A DNA stretch of 64,000 bases, taken from assembly GCA_041665785.1 (NCBI GenBank), contig JBAYIE010000020.1:1-64000 (forward strand). The letters run 5' to 3'. Source of the stretch: JBAYIE01 sp041665785 (GTDB lineage: Bacteria > Bacteroidota > Bacteroidia > UKL13-3). The position numbers and the translations under genes are program-made. Positions within the stretch are counted from its first letter, which is position 1, and each line of letters opens with the position of its first letter. Shown piece after piece: positions 53,541 through 62,212 of this stretch. The notes under the pieces were generated by a model that had not been told where the DNA came from, did not search any database, and saw nothing but the letters and a program-made list of their open reading frames with translations.

Positions 53541-54653
53541 ATGAGAAATTTCTTTTTAGCATTTATTGCCTTATTCCTTTATGGTGCGTGCAGTAAAGAA
53601 ACAGAACGCAGTGGTTTTGTGGTACGCGGGACCCTTAAAAACGCCACCGAAAAACGCATCACGCTGAACGAGCTTACTCCCAAAGGATTGATCCTGCTCG
53701 ATACAGCCACACTGGGAGCCGACGGTAGTTTTGAACTCACCGGAAAAGTAACCGAGAAAACTTTTTGCGTGATCAATATGGCATCGGGCAGTGTGGTGCT
53801 GGTAATTGATACCGCTTCGGAAATTGCAGTTTCGCTCGACGCAAAAACACCCGATGTGTATGGCATCAACGGATCGGACGAAAGTGAAGAGCTGCGCCAG
53901 CTATTGCAAATCAACTCGACCTATATACGCCAGGTCAAGCAAATTGAAGACCGCTATGCATCGTATGGCAACGATGTGCCTCCTCCATCGGTGCAGGATC
54001 AGATTCGTAAGGATTACGATTCGGTGATGCTGGCCCGCAAAGCGGAGTTGCAACAATATGTATTGCAACATACCCAATCCATTGTAGCGTATTTTGCCAC
54101 CAATTTTCTGATGCCCGAAAGCGATTTTGCTTTTATGGAAACGGTAGATAAAACCTTATACAACCGGTTCAATCAATCGCGCTATGCGCGTGAGCACCAT
54201 GCACGGGTAGAGAAACTGCGCCGTACGGCCGAAGGCCAGGCCGCTCCCGATATTGTATTGCCCGATCCTTACGGCAAAACCATTGCCCTCTCGGCCCTGC
54301 GCGGCAAATATATCCTGGTCGATTTCTGGGCCTCGTGGTGCCGCCCCTGCCGCGAAGAAAGTCCCAACCTGGTAAAACTCTATAACCGTTTTAAAACCTA
54401 CGGCTTCGATATTTTAAGCGTGTCGCTCGACGATAACCGCGAGGCATGGACCAAAGCCATCAACGACGACGGGTTGCTTTGGAACCACGTATCGGATCTC
54501 AAAAAATGGAACTCATCTGTTGTAGAACAATACAGCATAGAAGGCATACCCTTTACCCTGCTGCTCAATAAAGACGGACTGATTATTGGCAAAAACCTGC
54601 GGGGTGAAGCTTTGAGCAAACGTGTGGAAGAAGCGATACGGCAAGGGTTGTAA
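53541..54653 (+). CDS. TlpA-like thiol-disulfide lipoprotein with DUF4369
   Basis: A lipoprotein signal peptide ends at LYGAC with the lipidated cysteine at C17. A DUF4369 domain (about 25-115), a helical linker and a thioredoxin-like TlpA/AhpC-TSA domain (about 232-370) follow. The active site is WCRPC (C267 and C270), so the protein can act as a periplasmic thiol reductase or oxidase. Such proteins are common in Bacteroidota and often assist cytochrome maturation or envelope thiol repair. Its start 1 base after gatB suggests co-transcription, and a terminator follows it. Confidence 0.92.
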   Translation: MRNFFLAFIALFLYGACSKETERSGFVVRGTLKNATEKRITLNELTPKGLILLDTATLGADGSFELTGKVTEKTFCVINMASGSVVLVIDTASEIAVSLDAKTPDVYGINGSDESEELRQLLQINSTYIRQVKQIEDRYASYGNDVPPPSVQDQIRKDYDSVMLARKAELQQYVLQHTQSIVAYFATNFLMPESDFAFMETVDKTLYNRFNQSRYAREHHARVEKLRRTAEGQAAPDIVLPDPYGKTIALSALRGKYILVDFWASWCRPCREESPNLVKLYNRFKTYGFDILSVSLDDNREAWTKAINDDGLLWNHVSDLKKWNSSVVEQYSIEGIPFTLLLNKDGLIIGKNLRGEALSKRVEEAIRQGL

Positions 54654-54670
54654 CTGCATGAATAAAAAAA

Positions 54671-54690
54671 CGCCACTCTCTTGGGTGGCG
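54671..54690. terminator. Bidirectional intrinsic terminator
   Basis: CGCCAC and GTGGCG arms enclose an 8-base loop, preceded by seven A and followed by five T. The site serves the gatB-tlpA unit (plus) and the PQQ-like operon (minus), whose ends face each other. Confidence 0.85.
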
Positions 54691-54702
54691 TTTTTGTTTA
54701 AA

Positions 54703-54771
54703 TCATTCTGCAAACTGGGCTGAAATTTTTCGGCTCAGCAAAACCAGGAGAATCAAAAATTTACGTTTCAT
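54703..54771 (-). CDS. 22-codon ORF resembling an isolated signal peptide
   Basis: The ORF encodes MKRKFLILLVLLSRKISAQ followed by FAE and stop. It has the basic n-region, hydrophobic h-region and SAQ cleavage-like end of an export signal but no mature domain. It begins with the same CCTATGAA start context as its upstream neighbours and ends about 12 bases from the terminator. It is most likely the remnant of a deleted exported-protein gene, or a small membrane peptide. Confidence 0.3.
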   Translation of the reverse strand: MKRKFLILLVLLSRKISAQFAE

Positions 54772-54794
54772 AGGTTGGTTGATTAAAAGGTGAT

Positions 54795-56072
54795 TCACTT
54801 GATTATATCCGGGAATTTATAACAATTCAGGTATTTACCATCCTGCACATAGAAGCAGCGTTTGGCTTCGTTGATGGCGACACCTTCTCCAACTGTAGAA
54901 GTATCATCAACTATTTTTTGAATAAAAATAATTCTTCCATCGTAGATATCTAAGATCATAATATTTCTATGTAAAGTCAAGAATAGGTAGTGCTTATATA
55001 AATTAACATCGTTAAACCCAAAAAACAACCATGCTTTTTCAGGAATCTCGAAGTCTTGCCTCCATACTAAATCCCCATTAGTATTGCTTAATGCTATTAT
55101 TGGACTATTGTTAGCACAAATCACAATTACTTTCTCTTGATATGAAAATATATTAACGCCATAATCATTCAATTTTTTCTTCCAAATAATATCACCAGTT
55201 TCAATATCAAAAGTTACCAAATAGAAAAAACCATCCGTTCCTGTAGCAAATTGATAAAGCTTTCCATTTATAATTTTTGAGTCTCTTTGATCAAATTGAT
55301 CAAATTCGCTTGAATAATCTTTATTCCAAATGATTCTTTTCTCAGTCAAATTATAACAAGCTAATTGAACAAGTCGATTTTGAAATGAAGTGTAGCTTAC
55401 CAATGTAATGTATGCTAATTGATTTCCATTAATTCCTTCATAGAATGAAATCGATGACTCAGAAATTTTATCATGTAATTTAAGCGTGTCGAAATGTTGA
55501 TAACAAAGCTCCCAATAGGGAGATTCTGGTACCGTACGAAAAAGGTGAAATGAATAGCGCCCCTTTTCACCTTGAAATCCATGATATACATGTTTATCAT
55601 TTGAACTATATAATGCTGTACTACCATACATAGTATCATAAAAATGCTTCCAATTGGTCATTCCTGTTATTAAATCAAAGGAATATGTTGCATTCCAATT
55701 ACTCAGAATCAATGAGTTATCAATTACTTCACGTGATCGGTTACTAAATCCTGATTCATTTCGAAGATAATCATCCCATTTCCAAATTATATTACCAGTA
55801 TTTCCATCAAATAACTCAAAACACTCTCTATTTGGACTTGCACTAGTTCCCCAAAAACTCACAACAATGTTGCCTTCTGCATTAATTATCGGAGATGCAA
55901 TTTGTGCCGTTTGAGAATCAGGAGAAATCGGTTTGCGCCATATCAATTTACAAGTTGAATCAATTTCTTTAGGTTGATTGATCATGTTTGTTCTCAATTT
56001 TTCCTTTTTGCAGGCAAAGCATATTGATCCTAGCATTACATACACCAAAATCAAAAATTTTACTTGTGACAT
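54795..56072 (-). CDS. PQQ-like beta-propeller lipoprotein
   Basis: The 425-residue protein has a lipoprotein signal (ICFACKKEK, cysteine near 21) and then repeated beta-propeller blades. The blade phrases are GNIIWKWDDY, TGMTNWKHFY, KRIIWNKDY, GDIIWKKKL and GDLVWRQDF, which are the W-containing blade motifs of the PQQ/quinoprotein propeller superfamily. Residues for binding PQQ itself cannot be confirmed, and many relatives are structural (BamB-like). It is very AT-rich (14 G/C in the 60 bases at 55141-55200), unlike gatB nearby (30 of 60 at 52561-52620). It lies 2 bases from the end of the lipase pseudogene. Confidence 0.85.
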   Translation of the reverse strand: MSQVKFLILVYVMLGSICFACKKEKLRTNMINQPKEIDSTCKLIWRKPISPDSQTAQIASPIINAEGNIVVSFWGTSASPNRECFELFDGNTGNIIWKWDDYLRNESGFSNRSREVIDNSLILSNWNATYSFDLITGMTNWKHFYDTMYGSTALYSSNDKHVYHGFQGEKGRYSFHLFRTVPESPYWELCYQHFDTLKLHDKISESSISFYEGINGNQLAYITLVSYTSFQNRLVQLACYNLTEKRIIWNKDYSSEFDQFDQRDSKIINGKLYQFATGTDGFFYLVTFDIETGDIIWKKKLNDYGVNIFSYQEKVIVICANNSPIIALSNTNGDLVWRQDFEIPEKAWLFFGFNDVNLYKHYLFLTLHRNIMILDIYDGRIIFIQKIVDDTSTVGEGVAINEAKRCFYVQDGKYLNCYKFPDIIK

Positions 56073-56074
56073 AA

Positions 56075-57898
56075 TTAACGCTTTTCAGTTCTGAAAAATT
56101 TATGATAATCGCCATTGTAGAGCTTGAATAAAAGATTCTTTGTAGCTGAACTATTTATCATTTGAGAATGATTTTGTTCTTTTAAATGTACAACAAATCT
56201 TGGTTTATTAAAATCGTGCAAAGGAATTTCAGCTCCAGCCGATTCAGATAATATCAATCCATCGTTTGGGTAATCGGCATATTTTCTAACAGCTATCTTA
56301 CTGGACAGTTCAATTCTCTTGCAATAGTAAGGTTCAAGTCCTAAATACCCAATATAAGAAGTAGTTTTTGGCAATGCTTTAAATTTTTCATCCACTTTTA
56401 TCATATTTGGTTTAGACTCATACTGCCAAACTGTTTTACCATTATTTGAACTACAAAAATTAATTACTTCGCTTAATAAAAAGTACTCAGTACTTGTGTT
56501 AACTTTCGATCCGGTAATCATTATTTTATAGTAATCATTAGAATTCTTCATCCATAATAAAGCTCCATGATATGCATTCATACTCATCTCGTAACCTTTA
56601 ACCTTATTCAAAGTTTTTGCCATATCTTGAAGTAGATCTACACCCGTTGCCATAAACTCAAGAAAGCTACTCCAGGCAACTATTGACTTTTGCGATTCCT
56701 TTGATAACTTCTCACGCTCCTGCTGATTTCTCATATACAAATACGAGATATAAGAGCTAACCTTTCTTTCTAATACATCATCATTGTCATAATTAAAGGC
56801 TAATTTTTGATTACTAATATCATCTTCACCCATATTTTGAACACTTGACATAAATTTCCAAAACACTGGTTCAGTTTCTACTCCATATACTTGAACGAAA
56901 GGCACTTTTAAAATATGCTCGGATAATCCCTCAATATGTTGACCATTTTCATTTGTTTAACCCTCCAAAAAAGAAGACCCAACTGCATAGTCTTTCGTAG
57001 TTCTTTTTTGAAATTTGTCTAGAACAATTGGAACGACAAAACCTGACAATCCAGAACAAGAGGAATTTAATATTGAATTAATTGCGTCATCTTTTATCAC
57101 GAGTCTTGTAATAAAACTTTCATTAATTTTATCAATTAACGCTGGCTTTGACAGGCTTATACATGCATCTTTCAAGAATGGCTCAAGCTTATTTCCCATT
57201 TCTTTACGAGTGTTATTAATGACTTTTGCACCTGTATGAGGAGTACCAAATGTTACTAAACCATGTGCATAATATTCATAAGCATTAGGTTCCTTTTCCA
57301 TTTTTCTTAACCATTCTCTTGCTACAATTCCACCTTGACTATGAGCAATAATAAAATCAAATTCTGTATGCTTATCCTGTATACCACGTGCATTATTTGC
57401 ATAATTTTGAGCAGCAACAGTTATACCGAAGTCTTCAGAATATGATTGAGTACTACCATAAGTTCCGAAATTTTGTGAGTTAACTTTATATGCAGGGAAG
57501 TTAACTTCACTATTCCCATATTGGGAGGCCATTGCTGGTAAATTCCACGTTGAAGTATTTCCACCTAAACCGTGAATCCAATAAATGTTCTTATCACCGT
57601 CCATTTTACCGTATCTTTTCTCTGAAGTATCTATCGGTAACTTCTCATAAAATTCTGGAGAAGCAATACCAACTGAATCCACCTTAGTAAAAGACATTAT
57701 ACCCAAGCCTTCTCTATAACAAGGATCATTATTGCTAAAGTTATTTAATAAAAACTTTCTATAAGATATTTCCATCATAACTGAATCTTGGCGGAAGAAA
57801 AAAACAGTGTCTATTGACTCTTCTTGAGCGAATGCGACTTGATTCTTTAACAAAGTAGAGAGAATTATCAAAGATGTTAATTTTATAAGTGTTTTCAT
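56075..57898 (-). pseudogene. Exported alpha/beta-hydrolase (lipase-like) split by in-frame TAA
   Basis: Two reading-frame pieces are in the same frame: 56957-57898 (313 codons) and 56075-56905, joined by 17 coding-like codons with only the TAA at 56957-56959 between them. The first piece has a signal peptide (about 1-24), the oxyanion region WIHGLGGNTSTW and the nucleophile elbow AHSQGG (S187). It ends GSSFLEG; the frame then continues as TNENGQHIEGLSEH and VPFVQVYGVETEPVFW, the kind of segment that carries the catalytic acid in lipase folds. The intact protein would be about 607 residues. The first piece alone lacks the acid and histidine. It could also be stop readthrough or a sequencing error. 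Confidence 0.72.
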
Positions 57899-57909
57899 AG
57901 GTGTATGTT

Positions 57910-58935
57910 TTAATTTTTAATAAAATGAGTGGTCAATACAGATTGCGAAGTAGTAACGCGCAGTACATAATGCCCGGCCACTTCGCCTGAAATATCCACT
58001 GTAAAATTTGCTGAGGCAGGAATAGGTAAAGTGATGAGTTGATTAGTCAGTACATGGATTACTGCTACTCCAGAAACCTGACTTTGAGATGCTAAATTCA
58101 CCTTAACTGAAAAATGTCCGTCGTTTGGATTCGGTGAAATGCTTATTGACTCAGATTGAGTCATAGCTTTTTCGATAAGTTTACCAGGATCCTGAATAAC
58201 ATAATCATATAAATGAGAAAGCGTTACTTCTGTAATGCATGGTCCGTTGTACGATCTGATTACCCTTTCGTGTTTATTAACCGTCAGTAAAAAGCCTTGT
58301 CCTTCAAAGGGTGTATACCCCAATGTTCGGGTGTTTTTATAACCATCTCCATCGGTCCATGCGTTGGTAATGGTGAATACCGATTTATCGAAAACAGTTG
58401 ACATGTCTTCGTGAGAAATACGAAAAGACTCTTCATTTAATCTTTCAATCGTGATTCCATCTACAAAAGATAATTGCGGAAGTGAATCCGGCAGAGAAGG
58501 AAATTCTTTTAATCCCGGATGATACCCTTCGTTGCTGATACTCATTTTTTCAGCTTCTGCTTCAGCGCGTTGCTCTTCTGAAAAAGGTTCAGATGAAACA
58601 ATGCTTCCATCTTTTCCATACATGATACTTTGCGTACCATCGTAAGCAAATTTCCGGGCCAGATTCATCCAGGGTGCTTCGTCGCTGATACTGTCGAGGG
58701 TTACTTCCAATAAAGAGTTGTACTGCGGATCAATTACGCGGTGCACCGTTTTGTCGGTGAACGTTAACCGGTACTTGAATTTTTCCATTTCGTTGATACT
58801 GTCAAGCATATTGTCTTCGACAACGCCATAACGGTACTCCGTTTCCTTGTGCGACTCTTCATACAATACAGATTGTGCTTGTGCTAACAGGGGGCTCATT
58901 AAGACGCCCATTAGCAGATGTTTTAAAATTTTCAT
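57910..58935 (-). CDS. T9SS-sorted secreted protein, unknown function
   Basis: From the ATG at 58935 the protein has a signal peptide (about 1-20, ending LAQAQ), a body without a recognised domain, and a type A sorting domain (ISPNPNDGHFSV, GHYVLRV, THFIKN) over the last 75 residues. The frame extends 39 codons further upstream, but that stretch lacks a signal and runs to within 11 bases of the divergent XRE gene start, so I reject it. The lipase gene begins 11 bases after its stop, and with the PQQ-like gene they form one operon. Confidence 0.8.
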   Translation of the reverse strand: MKILKHLLMGVLMSPLLAQAQSVLYEESHKETEYRYGVVEDNMLDSINEMEKFKYRLTFTDKTVHRVIDPQYNSLLEVTLDSISDEAPWMNLARKFAYDGTQSIMYGKDGSIVSSEPFSEEQRAEAEAEKMSISNEGYHPGLKEFPSLPDSLPQLSFVDGITIERLNEESFRISHEDMSTVFDKSVFTITNAWTDGDGYKNTRTLGYTPFEGQGFLLTVNKHERVIRSYNGPCITEVTLSHLYDYVIQDPGKLIEKAMTQSESISISPNPNDGHFSVKVNLASQSQVSGVAVIHVLTNQLITLPIPASANFTVDISGEVAGHYVLRVTTSQSVLTTHFIKN

Positions 58936-59041
58936 AGGTGTTGAATTAATTGAGAAACAAATTTTAAGAAATTTTTGACAAGGCATTATTTGATTCCCGA
59001 ATGTTCTTATTAAATTCGTTGTACTAATAAATGCACCGCCT

Positions 59042-59392
59042 ATGGAAAGCAAGGTTATTGGAAACTACTTGAAGGCTATACGCCTTAAAAAAGGGTACTC
59101 CGAGGAGTACGTGAGCTTTAAGCTCAACATCAGTCAAAGCACCATCAGCAATTTCGAGAACGGAAAAATCAAAATGGACATACGCCGTTTGGTTCAGTTC
59201 TGCGAGGTTCTGGATATTCATATCCAGGAGCTGGTGAATTTTTTTCTGGCACAAAGCGAGGAGCACAAGACTTCGCCTTTGGTGATTACTTCGCATCATG
59301 TTGAAACGCCTCAAATGCTGGTTCAGCGTTTGGAGAAAATTGAGCAGCAGATTGCCAAGCAAAACCAATTGTTGCTGCGTTTGCTGGAATAG
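59042..59392 (+). CDS. XRE-family helix-turn-helix regulator
   Basis: This 116-residue protein has an N-terminal Cro/C1-type HTH domain (about 7-62; IRLKKGYSEEYVSFKLNISQSTISNFENGK) and a C-terminal helix (about 90-116; RLEKIEQQIAKQNQLLLRLLE) suited to dimerisation. It is divergent from the T9SS-lipase-PQQ operon with about 106 bases between the starts, which makes it a plausible regulator of that operon. The first REP-like element begins 8 bases after its stop. Confidence 0.88.
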   Translation: MESKVIGNYLKAIRLKKGYSEEYVSFKLNISQSTISNFENGKIKMDIRRLVQFCEVLDIHIQELVNFFLAQSEEHKTSPLVITSHHVETPQMLVQRLEKIEQQIAKQNQLLLRLLE

Positions 59393-59399
59393 GCAGAGG

Positions 59400-59425
59400 C
59401 ACACGGACAGAAAGTCCGCGTGAAC
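59400..59425 (+). repeat. REP-like element E1
   Basis: This copy of the palindromic element has arms CACACGGAC and GTCCGCGTG with the inner pair mutated (CAGAAAG in the centre), followed by AAC. It starts 8 bases behind the XRE gene stop. Confidence 0.75.
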
Positions 59426-59479
59426 TGGTACCGGTTTTCATGCAGGAATACTAACTTGCATTAAACTTTTCAACGCATC

Positions 59480-60385
59480 ATGAAAACCTTTAGCCTTGTA
59501 TTGGCTTTGTGGGCCATTACCTTTCATACCGGGGCGCAAACCCCGGCTGACTATTTTTTGCCTTTGTGTAACGGCAATTACAACCAATTGCATACCGATG
59601 GCAACGGTACTTTTATGGCCCGGCATACCTATTACCGCGTAATGTGGGACGAAACGGTGAGCAGCGATACCTATTATTTTCTCAAAGGGTATTCAATTGA
59701 AGATTCGAATCAAACCGATACCCAAACCTTTCAATGCATCTGGTTGCAGCGTACCGCACAGGGAGAAATCATGATGGCTGCTGTAGACTATACCAATTCG
59801 GGTTTGCTCGACTCGGCAACAATTCTGATTCCGCCCATACCCTATCTGAGTACTGAAATGCTCACACCGGGTTATGTGCGCGACTATACTATTGCAGGTA
59901 ATATAAACGGACGCGATTCGGTGATCAGCAATACCGAAACGGTTGGTACGTATCAAAATTGTTTAAAAATACGTACTACCCGGTTTCAGAATATTGCTCC
60001 GGTGTTGATTGAGGATTTTTATTATGCTGCCGGTGTCGGGTATGTAAAAATTGAACGACTTTTCCCGGCTGCCGAAACCCATGTTGCCTCGTGGTTCAAT
60101 AACCGCTCGGTGAATTGTTATACGGGTATCGACGAAAAGGTACCTTCAGCTGAATTCAACCTTTACCCTAATCCCGCCCATGCATCGGTAAACGTGCAAT
60201 GCCCGTATCCACCGCAAGCCGGAACAATGCTTGAATTGTGTGATGCATTGGGAAAACAACACATGCGCTATGCATTAATTAATAAACAAGAAAACCTTCC
60301 CTTGCATTTGCCTGAAGGAATTTATTTCTATTCGATTTATAATGAGAGTGGGATTTTAAAACAAGGAAGAGTTTTAATACAATAA
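59480..60385 (+). CDS. T9SS-sorted secreted protein, unknown function
   Basis: The 301-residue protein has a signal peptide (about 1-20, ending HTGAQ) and a beta-rich body with no recognised domain. A type A sorting domain follows (EFNLYPNPAHASVNVQ, LCDALGK, GIYFYSI, to GRVLIQ). The body repeats phrases such as NGTFMARHTYYRVMWDETVSSDTYYF. The final ten codons and the following 80 or so bases have been duplicated downstream (see 60351-60558). Confidence 0.82.
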   Translation: MKTFSLVLALWAITFHTGAQTPADYFLPLCNGNYNQLHTDGNGTFMARHTYYRVMWDETVSSDTYYFLKGYSIEDSNQTDTQTFQCIWLQRTAQGEIMMAAVDYTNSGLLDSATILIPPIPYLSTEMLTPGYVRDYTIAGNINGRDSVISNTETVGTYQNCLKIRTTRFQNIAPVLIEDFYYAAGVGYVKIERLFPAAETHVASWFNNRSVNCYTGIDEKVPSAEFNLYPNPAHASVNVQCPYPPQAGTMLELCDALGKQHMRYALINKQENLPLHLPEGIYFYSIYNESGILKQGRVLIQ

Positions 60386-60427
60386 ATCCTGGTTTTATTA
60401 AGCGTGAGCTTCATAGCAAGGTAAACC

Positions 60428-60455
60428 CACACGGACTGCAAGTCCGCGTGAACGG
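60428..60455 (+). repeat. REP-like element E2
   Basis: Arms CACACGGACT and AGTCCGCGTG enclose the loop GCA and are followed by AACGG. It forms the right end of copy 1 of the 103-base duplication. Confidence 0.85.
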
Positions 60456-60530
60456 ATTATAAAACGGGGAAGAATCTTAGTACAATAAATCTTGCATTTA
60501 TTCGGCATGAGCTTTATCGCAAAAGAAAAC

Positions 60531-60558
60531 CACACGGACTGCAAGTCCGCGTGAACGG
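60531..60558 (+). repeat. REP-like element E3
   Basis: It is identical in core to E2 (loop GCA). It is followed by four 9-base units of the GTGAACGGC type (60551-60586) that run into the stop codon of the PaiB-like gene. Confidence 0.85.
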
Positions 60559-60584
60559 CGTGAACGGCTTGAACGGCGCGAACG

Positions 60585-61253
60585 TTACGAATCAAATCTT
60601 GAAGCATCCCACTCTACTCCCGCTGGAAACAACTCTGCTTGCCGTTTTTTCATCTCCTGTGCAATCAGGGCACTGTCGCCACCTTGTGCTTCGAGTTTGG
60701 AGATGATATTCAGAAAACTCTTTTCGTCTCTGTTCTGGCTGAGCTTAAATACATTTTCTATTTTCTCTGCTTTAATTTCAAAACCTACAATGGCCGGAAG
60801 CATATGATTTAAAAATGAATCCGGCAGATTGTCGAAAAAGGTAAGCGATTGCGTATTGCCTCCTTCGAATTTCAAAGTCATTTTTCGCATAAAGGCAACC
60901 AGCTCGTCATCGGACATAAAGTTTACCTGACCGCCAATATGCACGCTCATATAATTCCAGGTAGAACCAATTTGCGGGTTGCTATACCAGGAGGCGCTTA
61001 CATAGCAATCGGGTCCGGTAAACACCAGCAGGGCATTTGAGTTTTCGATAAAAGCCTTGTGGTGATCTGTATTTCGCATGATATGTCCCTGCATGAAGAG
61101 TTCACCATTTCTTTCTTCAAATAAAACCGGAATCTGAGTAGCCACCTGCTCACCCGCTAAGGTACTGCCTGTTAAAAGGGCAAATGGATTTTGTTCGATG
61201 AATGCTAATAAAGTTTGCTTGTCTTTTTCTTTGAAATACGAAAAATGGTACAT
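60585..61253 (-). CDS. PaiB-like FMN-binding protein
   Basis: The 222-residue cytoplasmic protein matches the PaiB/FMN-binding negative regulator family. It begins MYHFSYFKEKD, has HIMRNTDHHKAF near residue 57, and carries YVSASWYSNP and TWNYMSVHIGG in the flavin-binding split-barrel region. In Bacillus PaiB is linked to control of protease and sporulation genes, but many members may be simple flavin-dependent enzymes. Its stop codon lies inside a short array of 9-base repeats behind REP element E3. Upstream is one of two near-identical 53-base repeats. Confidence 0.9.
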   Translation of the reverse strand: MYHFSYFKEKDKQTLLAFIEQNPFALLTGSTLAGEQVATQIPVLFEERNGELFMQGHIMRNTDHHKAFIENSNALLVFTGPDCYVSASWYSNPQIGSTWNYMSVHIGGQVNFMSDDELVAFMRKMTLKFEGGNTQSLTFFDNLPDSFLNHMLPAIVGFEIKAEKIENVFKLSQNRDEKSFLNIISKLEAQGGDSALIAQEMKKRQAELFPAGVEWDASRFDS

Positions 61254-61288
61254 GTGATATATTTAGTTGATTGTTGTTAATGAACGCT

Positions 61289-61341
61289 GCCTGAATTTAA
61301 ATTCAAGATAAGTTGTTTTGCTTGAATTATGCCGTTCACGC
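61289..61341. repeat. 53-base direct repeat, copy A
   Basis: The copy runs from GCCTGAATTTAAATTC to CCGTTCACGC and differs from copy B at two positions. It contains the palindrome GAATTTAAATTC. It lies 35 bases upstream of the PaiB-like gene and overlaps REP element E4. Confidence 0.85.
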
Positions 61342-61359
61342 GGTCTTGCAGTCCGTGTG
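61332..61359 (-). repeat. REP-like element E4, inverted orientation
   Basis: Read on the minus strand it is CACACGGACT-GCA-AGACCGCGTG followed by AACGG, with one mismatch in the right arm. It is the only copy in reverse orientation. Confidence 0.8.
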
Positions 61360-61456
61360 CGCATATATTGCATGGCAACCTAATCATCAATTACGAATTA
61401 CAATGTCATTTATTGTGTTAGCTGATGCACGAATGTGTTGTTTGCGTATACGAAAA

Positions 61457-61536
61457 CCACACGAACGACATCCTATTGCCGGGATAGGTTATCCTCGCAT
61501 GGGAAAGGCACACGGACTGAAAGTCCGCGTGAACGG
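61457..61536 (+). repeat. 80-base composite REP unit with element E5
   Basis: The unit starts with a collapsed element (CCACACGAACG), continues with a 41-base spacer that shares GGGATAGG and GCATGGGA-like blocks with other copies, and ends with the full hairpin CACACGGACT-GAA-AGTCCGCGTG at 61509-61536. Confidence 0.75.
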
Positions 61537-61576
61537 GGTATCAAAAAACTTGTGCTTGCTTGCTCCTCAAATGGAT

Positions 61577-62203
61577 CTATTTTTTGGAGATCAATTCCCA
61601 TTTCACGCCGTCTTTTGTGATAATACTCAGTACACCAAATTGAGAATTGAACAAAATTAATTTATCGGATGTACCTTGAAAACTGGTAATAAAAATTTCT
61701 TTGATTTTATAATACGTTTTATTAGAAATTTCTATAGAATCGTAACTGTATTGAACGCCATATATCCATGGTAAACTTGTTTCATAAATACTTGGTGTAA
61801 ATTGAATTGTAAATCCACCTGGGTCATTATGAGATGAAATAAATGCTTTGACAATTAATTTACTAGTACTTGTACTGCTTATAAACTCAAATCCATAAGT
61901 TTCCAACTCTGCATGACCTCCGGGGCACTCCATATTTAAAGGAAATGTGGTAGAACTGAAATATTGAATGACACCAGTTCCAATAAAAACATGGGTATCG
62001 CTGGTATGAGTATTTAAAAAGGTAAGAGTGTCGTGTCCGGTATAAGGTATATAAGCTTTATCTGCATCGGAGATGATATCTACATAATACTCATTGGGTG
62101 GGCAGGGTTCCCTTTCGTACAAACAGGAACTGAAAATGCATAACAGTAAAATCAGGCTTGTTGAATTTAGAAATGACGGAATAAAAAAACAGTTTGCTTT
62201 CAT
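61577..62203 (-). CDS. Predicted lipoprotein, unknown function
   Basis: This 208-residue protein has a hydrophobic signal segment and a lipobox-like FSSC with the likely lipidated cysteine near residue 27, followed by LYEREPCPPNEYYV. The body is beta-rich without a recognised domain. The coding sequence is AT-rich like the 55-58 kb genes and unlike the core genes to its left. Copy B of the 53-base repeat lies 9 bases upstream of its ATG, so the repeat probably contributes its promoter region. Confidence 0.75.
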   Translation of the reverse strand: MKANCFFIPSFLNSTSLILLLCIFSSCLYEREPCPPNEYYVDIISDADKAYIPYTGHDTLTFLNTHTSDTHVFIGTGVIQYFSSTTFPLNMECPGGHAELETYGFEFISSTSTSKLIVKAFISSHNDPGGFTIQFTPSIYETSLPWIYGVQYSYDSIEISNKTYYKIKEIFITSFQGTSDKLILFNSQFGVLSIITKDGVKWELISKK

Positions 62204-62212
62204 CTTTTATCA

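Larger units (their letters stand above)
60351..60558 (+). repeat. 103-base imperfect tandem duplication
   Basis: Copy 1 (60351-60453) contains the last codons of the T9SS protein gene, its stop and downstream sequence through a REP-like element. Copy 2 (60454-60556) repeats the same order at an offset of 103 bases. The second copy still spells a KRGRILVQ-stop tail corresponding to KQGRVLIQ-stop, showing that it arose from the gene end. Confidence 0.7.

Noticed and set aside
56905..56959. A frameshift in the lipase homopolymer (run of T before GGAGGG)
   Set aside because: The frame before and after the stop is identical, so the interruption is a substitution and not an insertion or deletion.
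57910..59052. The long form of the T9SS gene starting at 59052
   Set aside because: It would overlap the start of the divergent XRE gene and place the signal peptide 39 residues inside the protein.
60398..60607. A 69-codon minus-strand ORF behind the PaiB-like gene
   Set aside because: Its codons are REP element and duplicated gene-end sequence; the repeated AVQAVHAVHA translation comes from the 9-base microsatellite.
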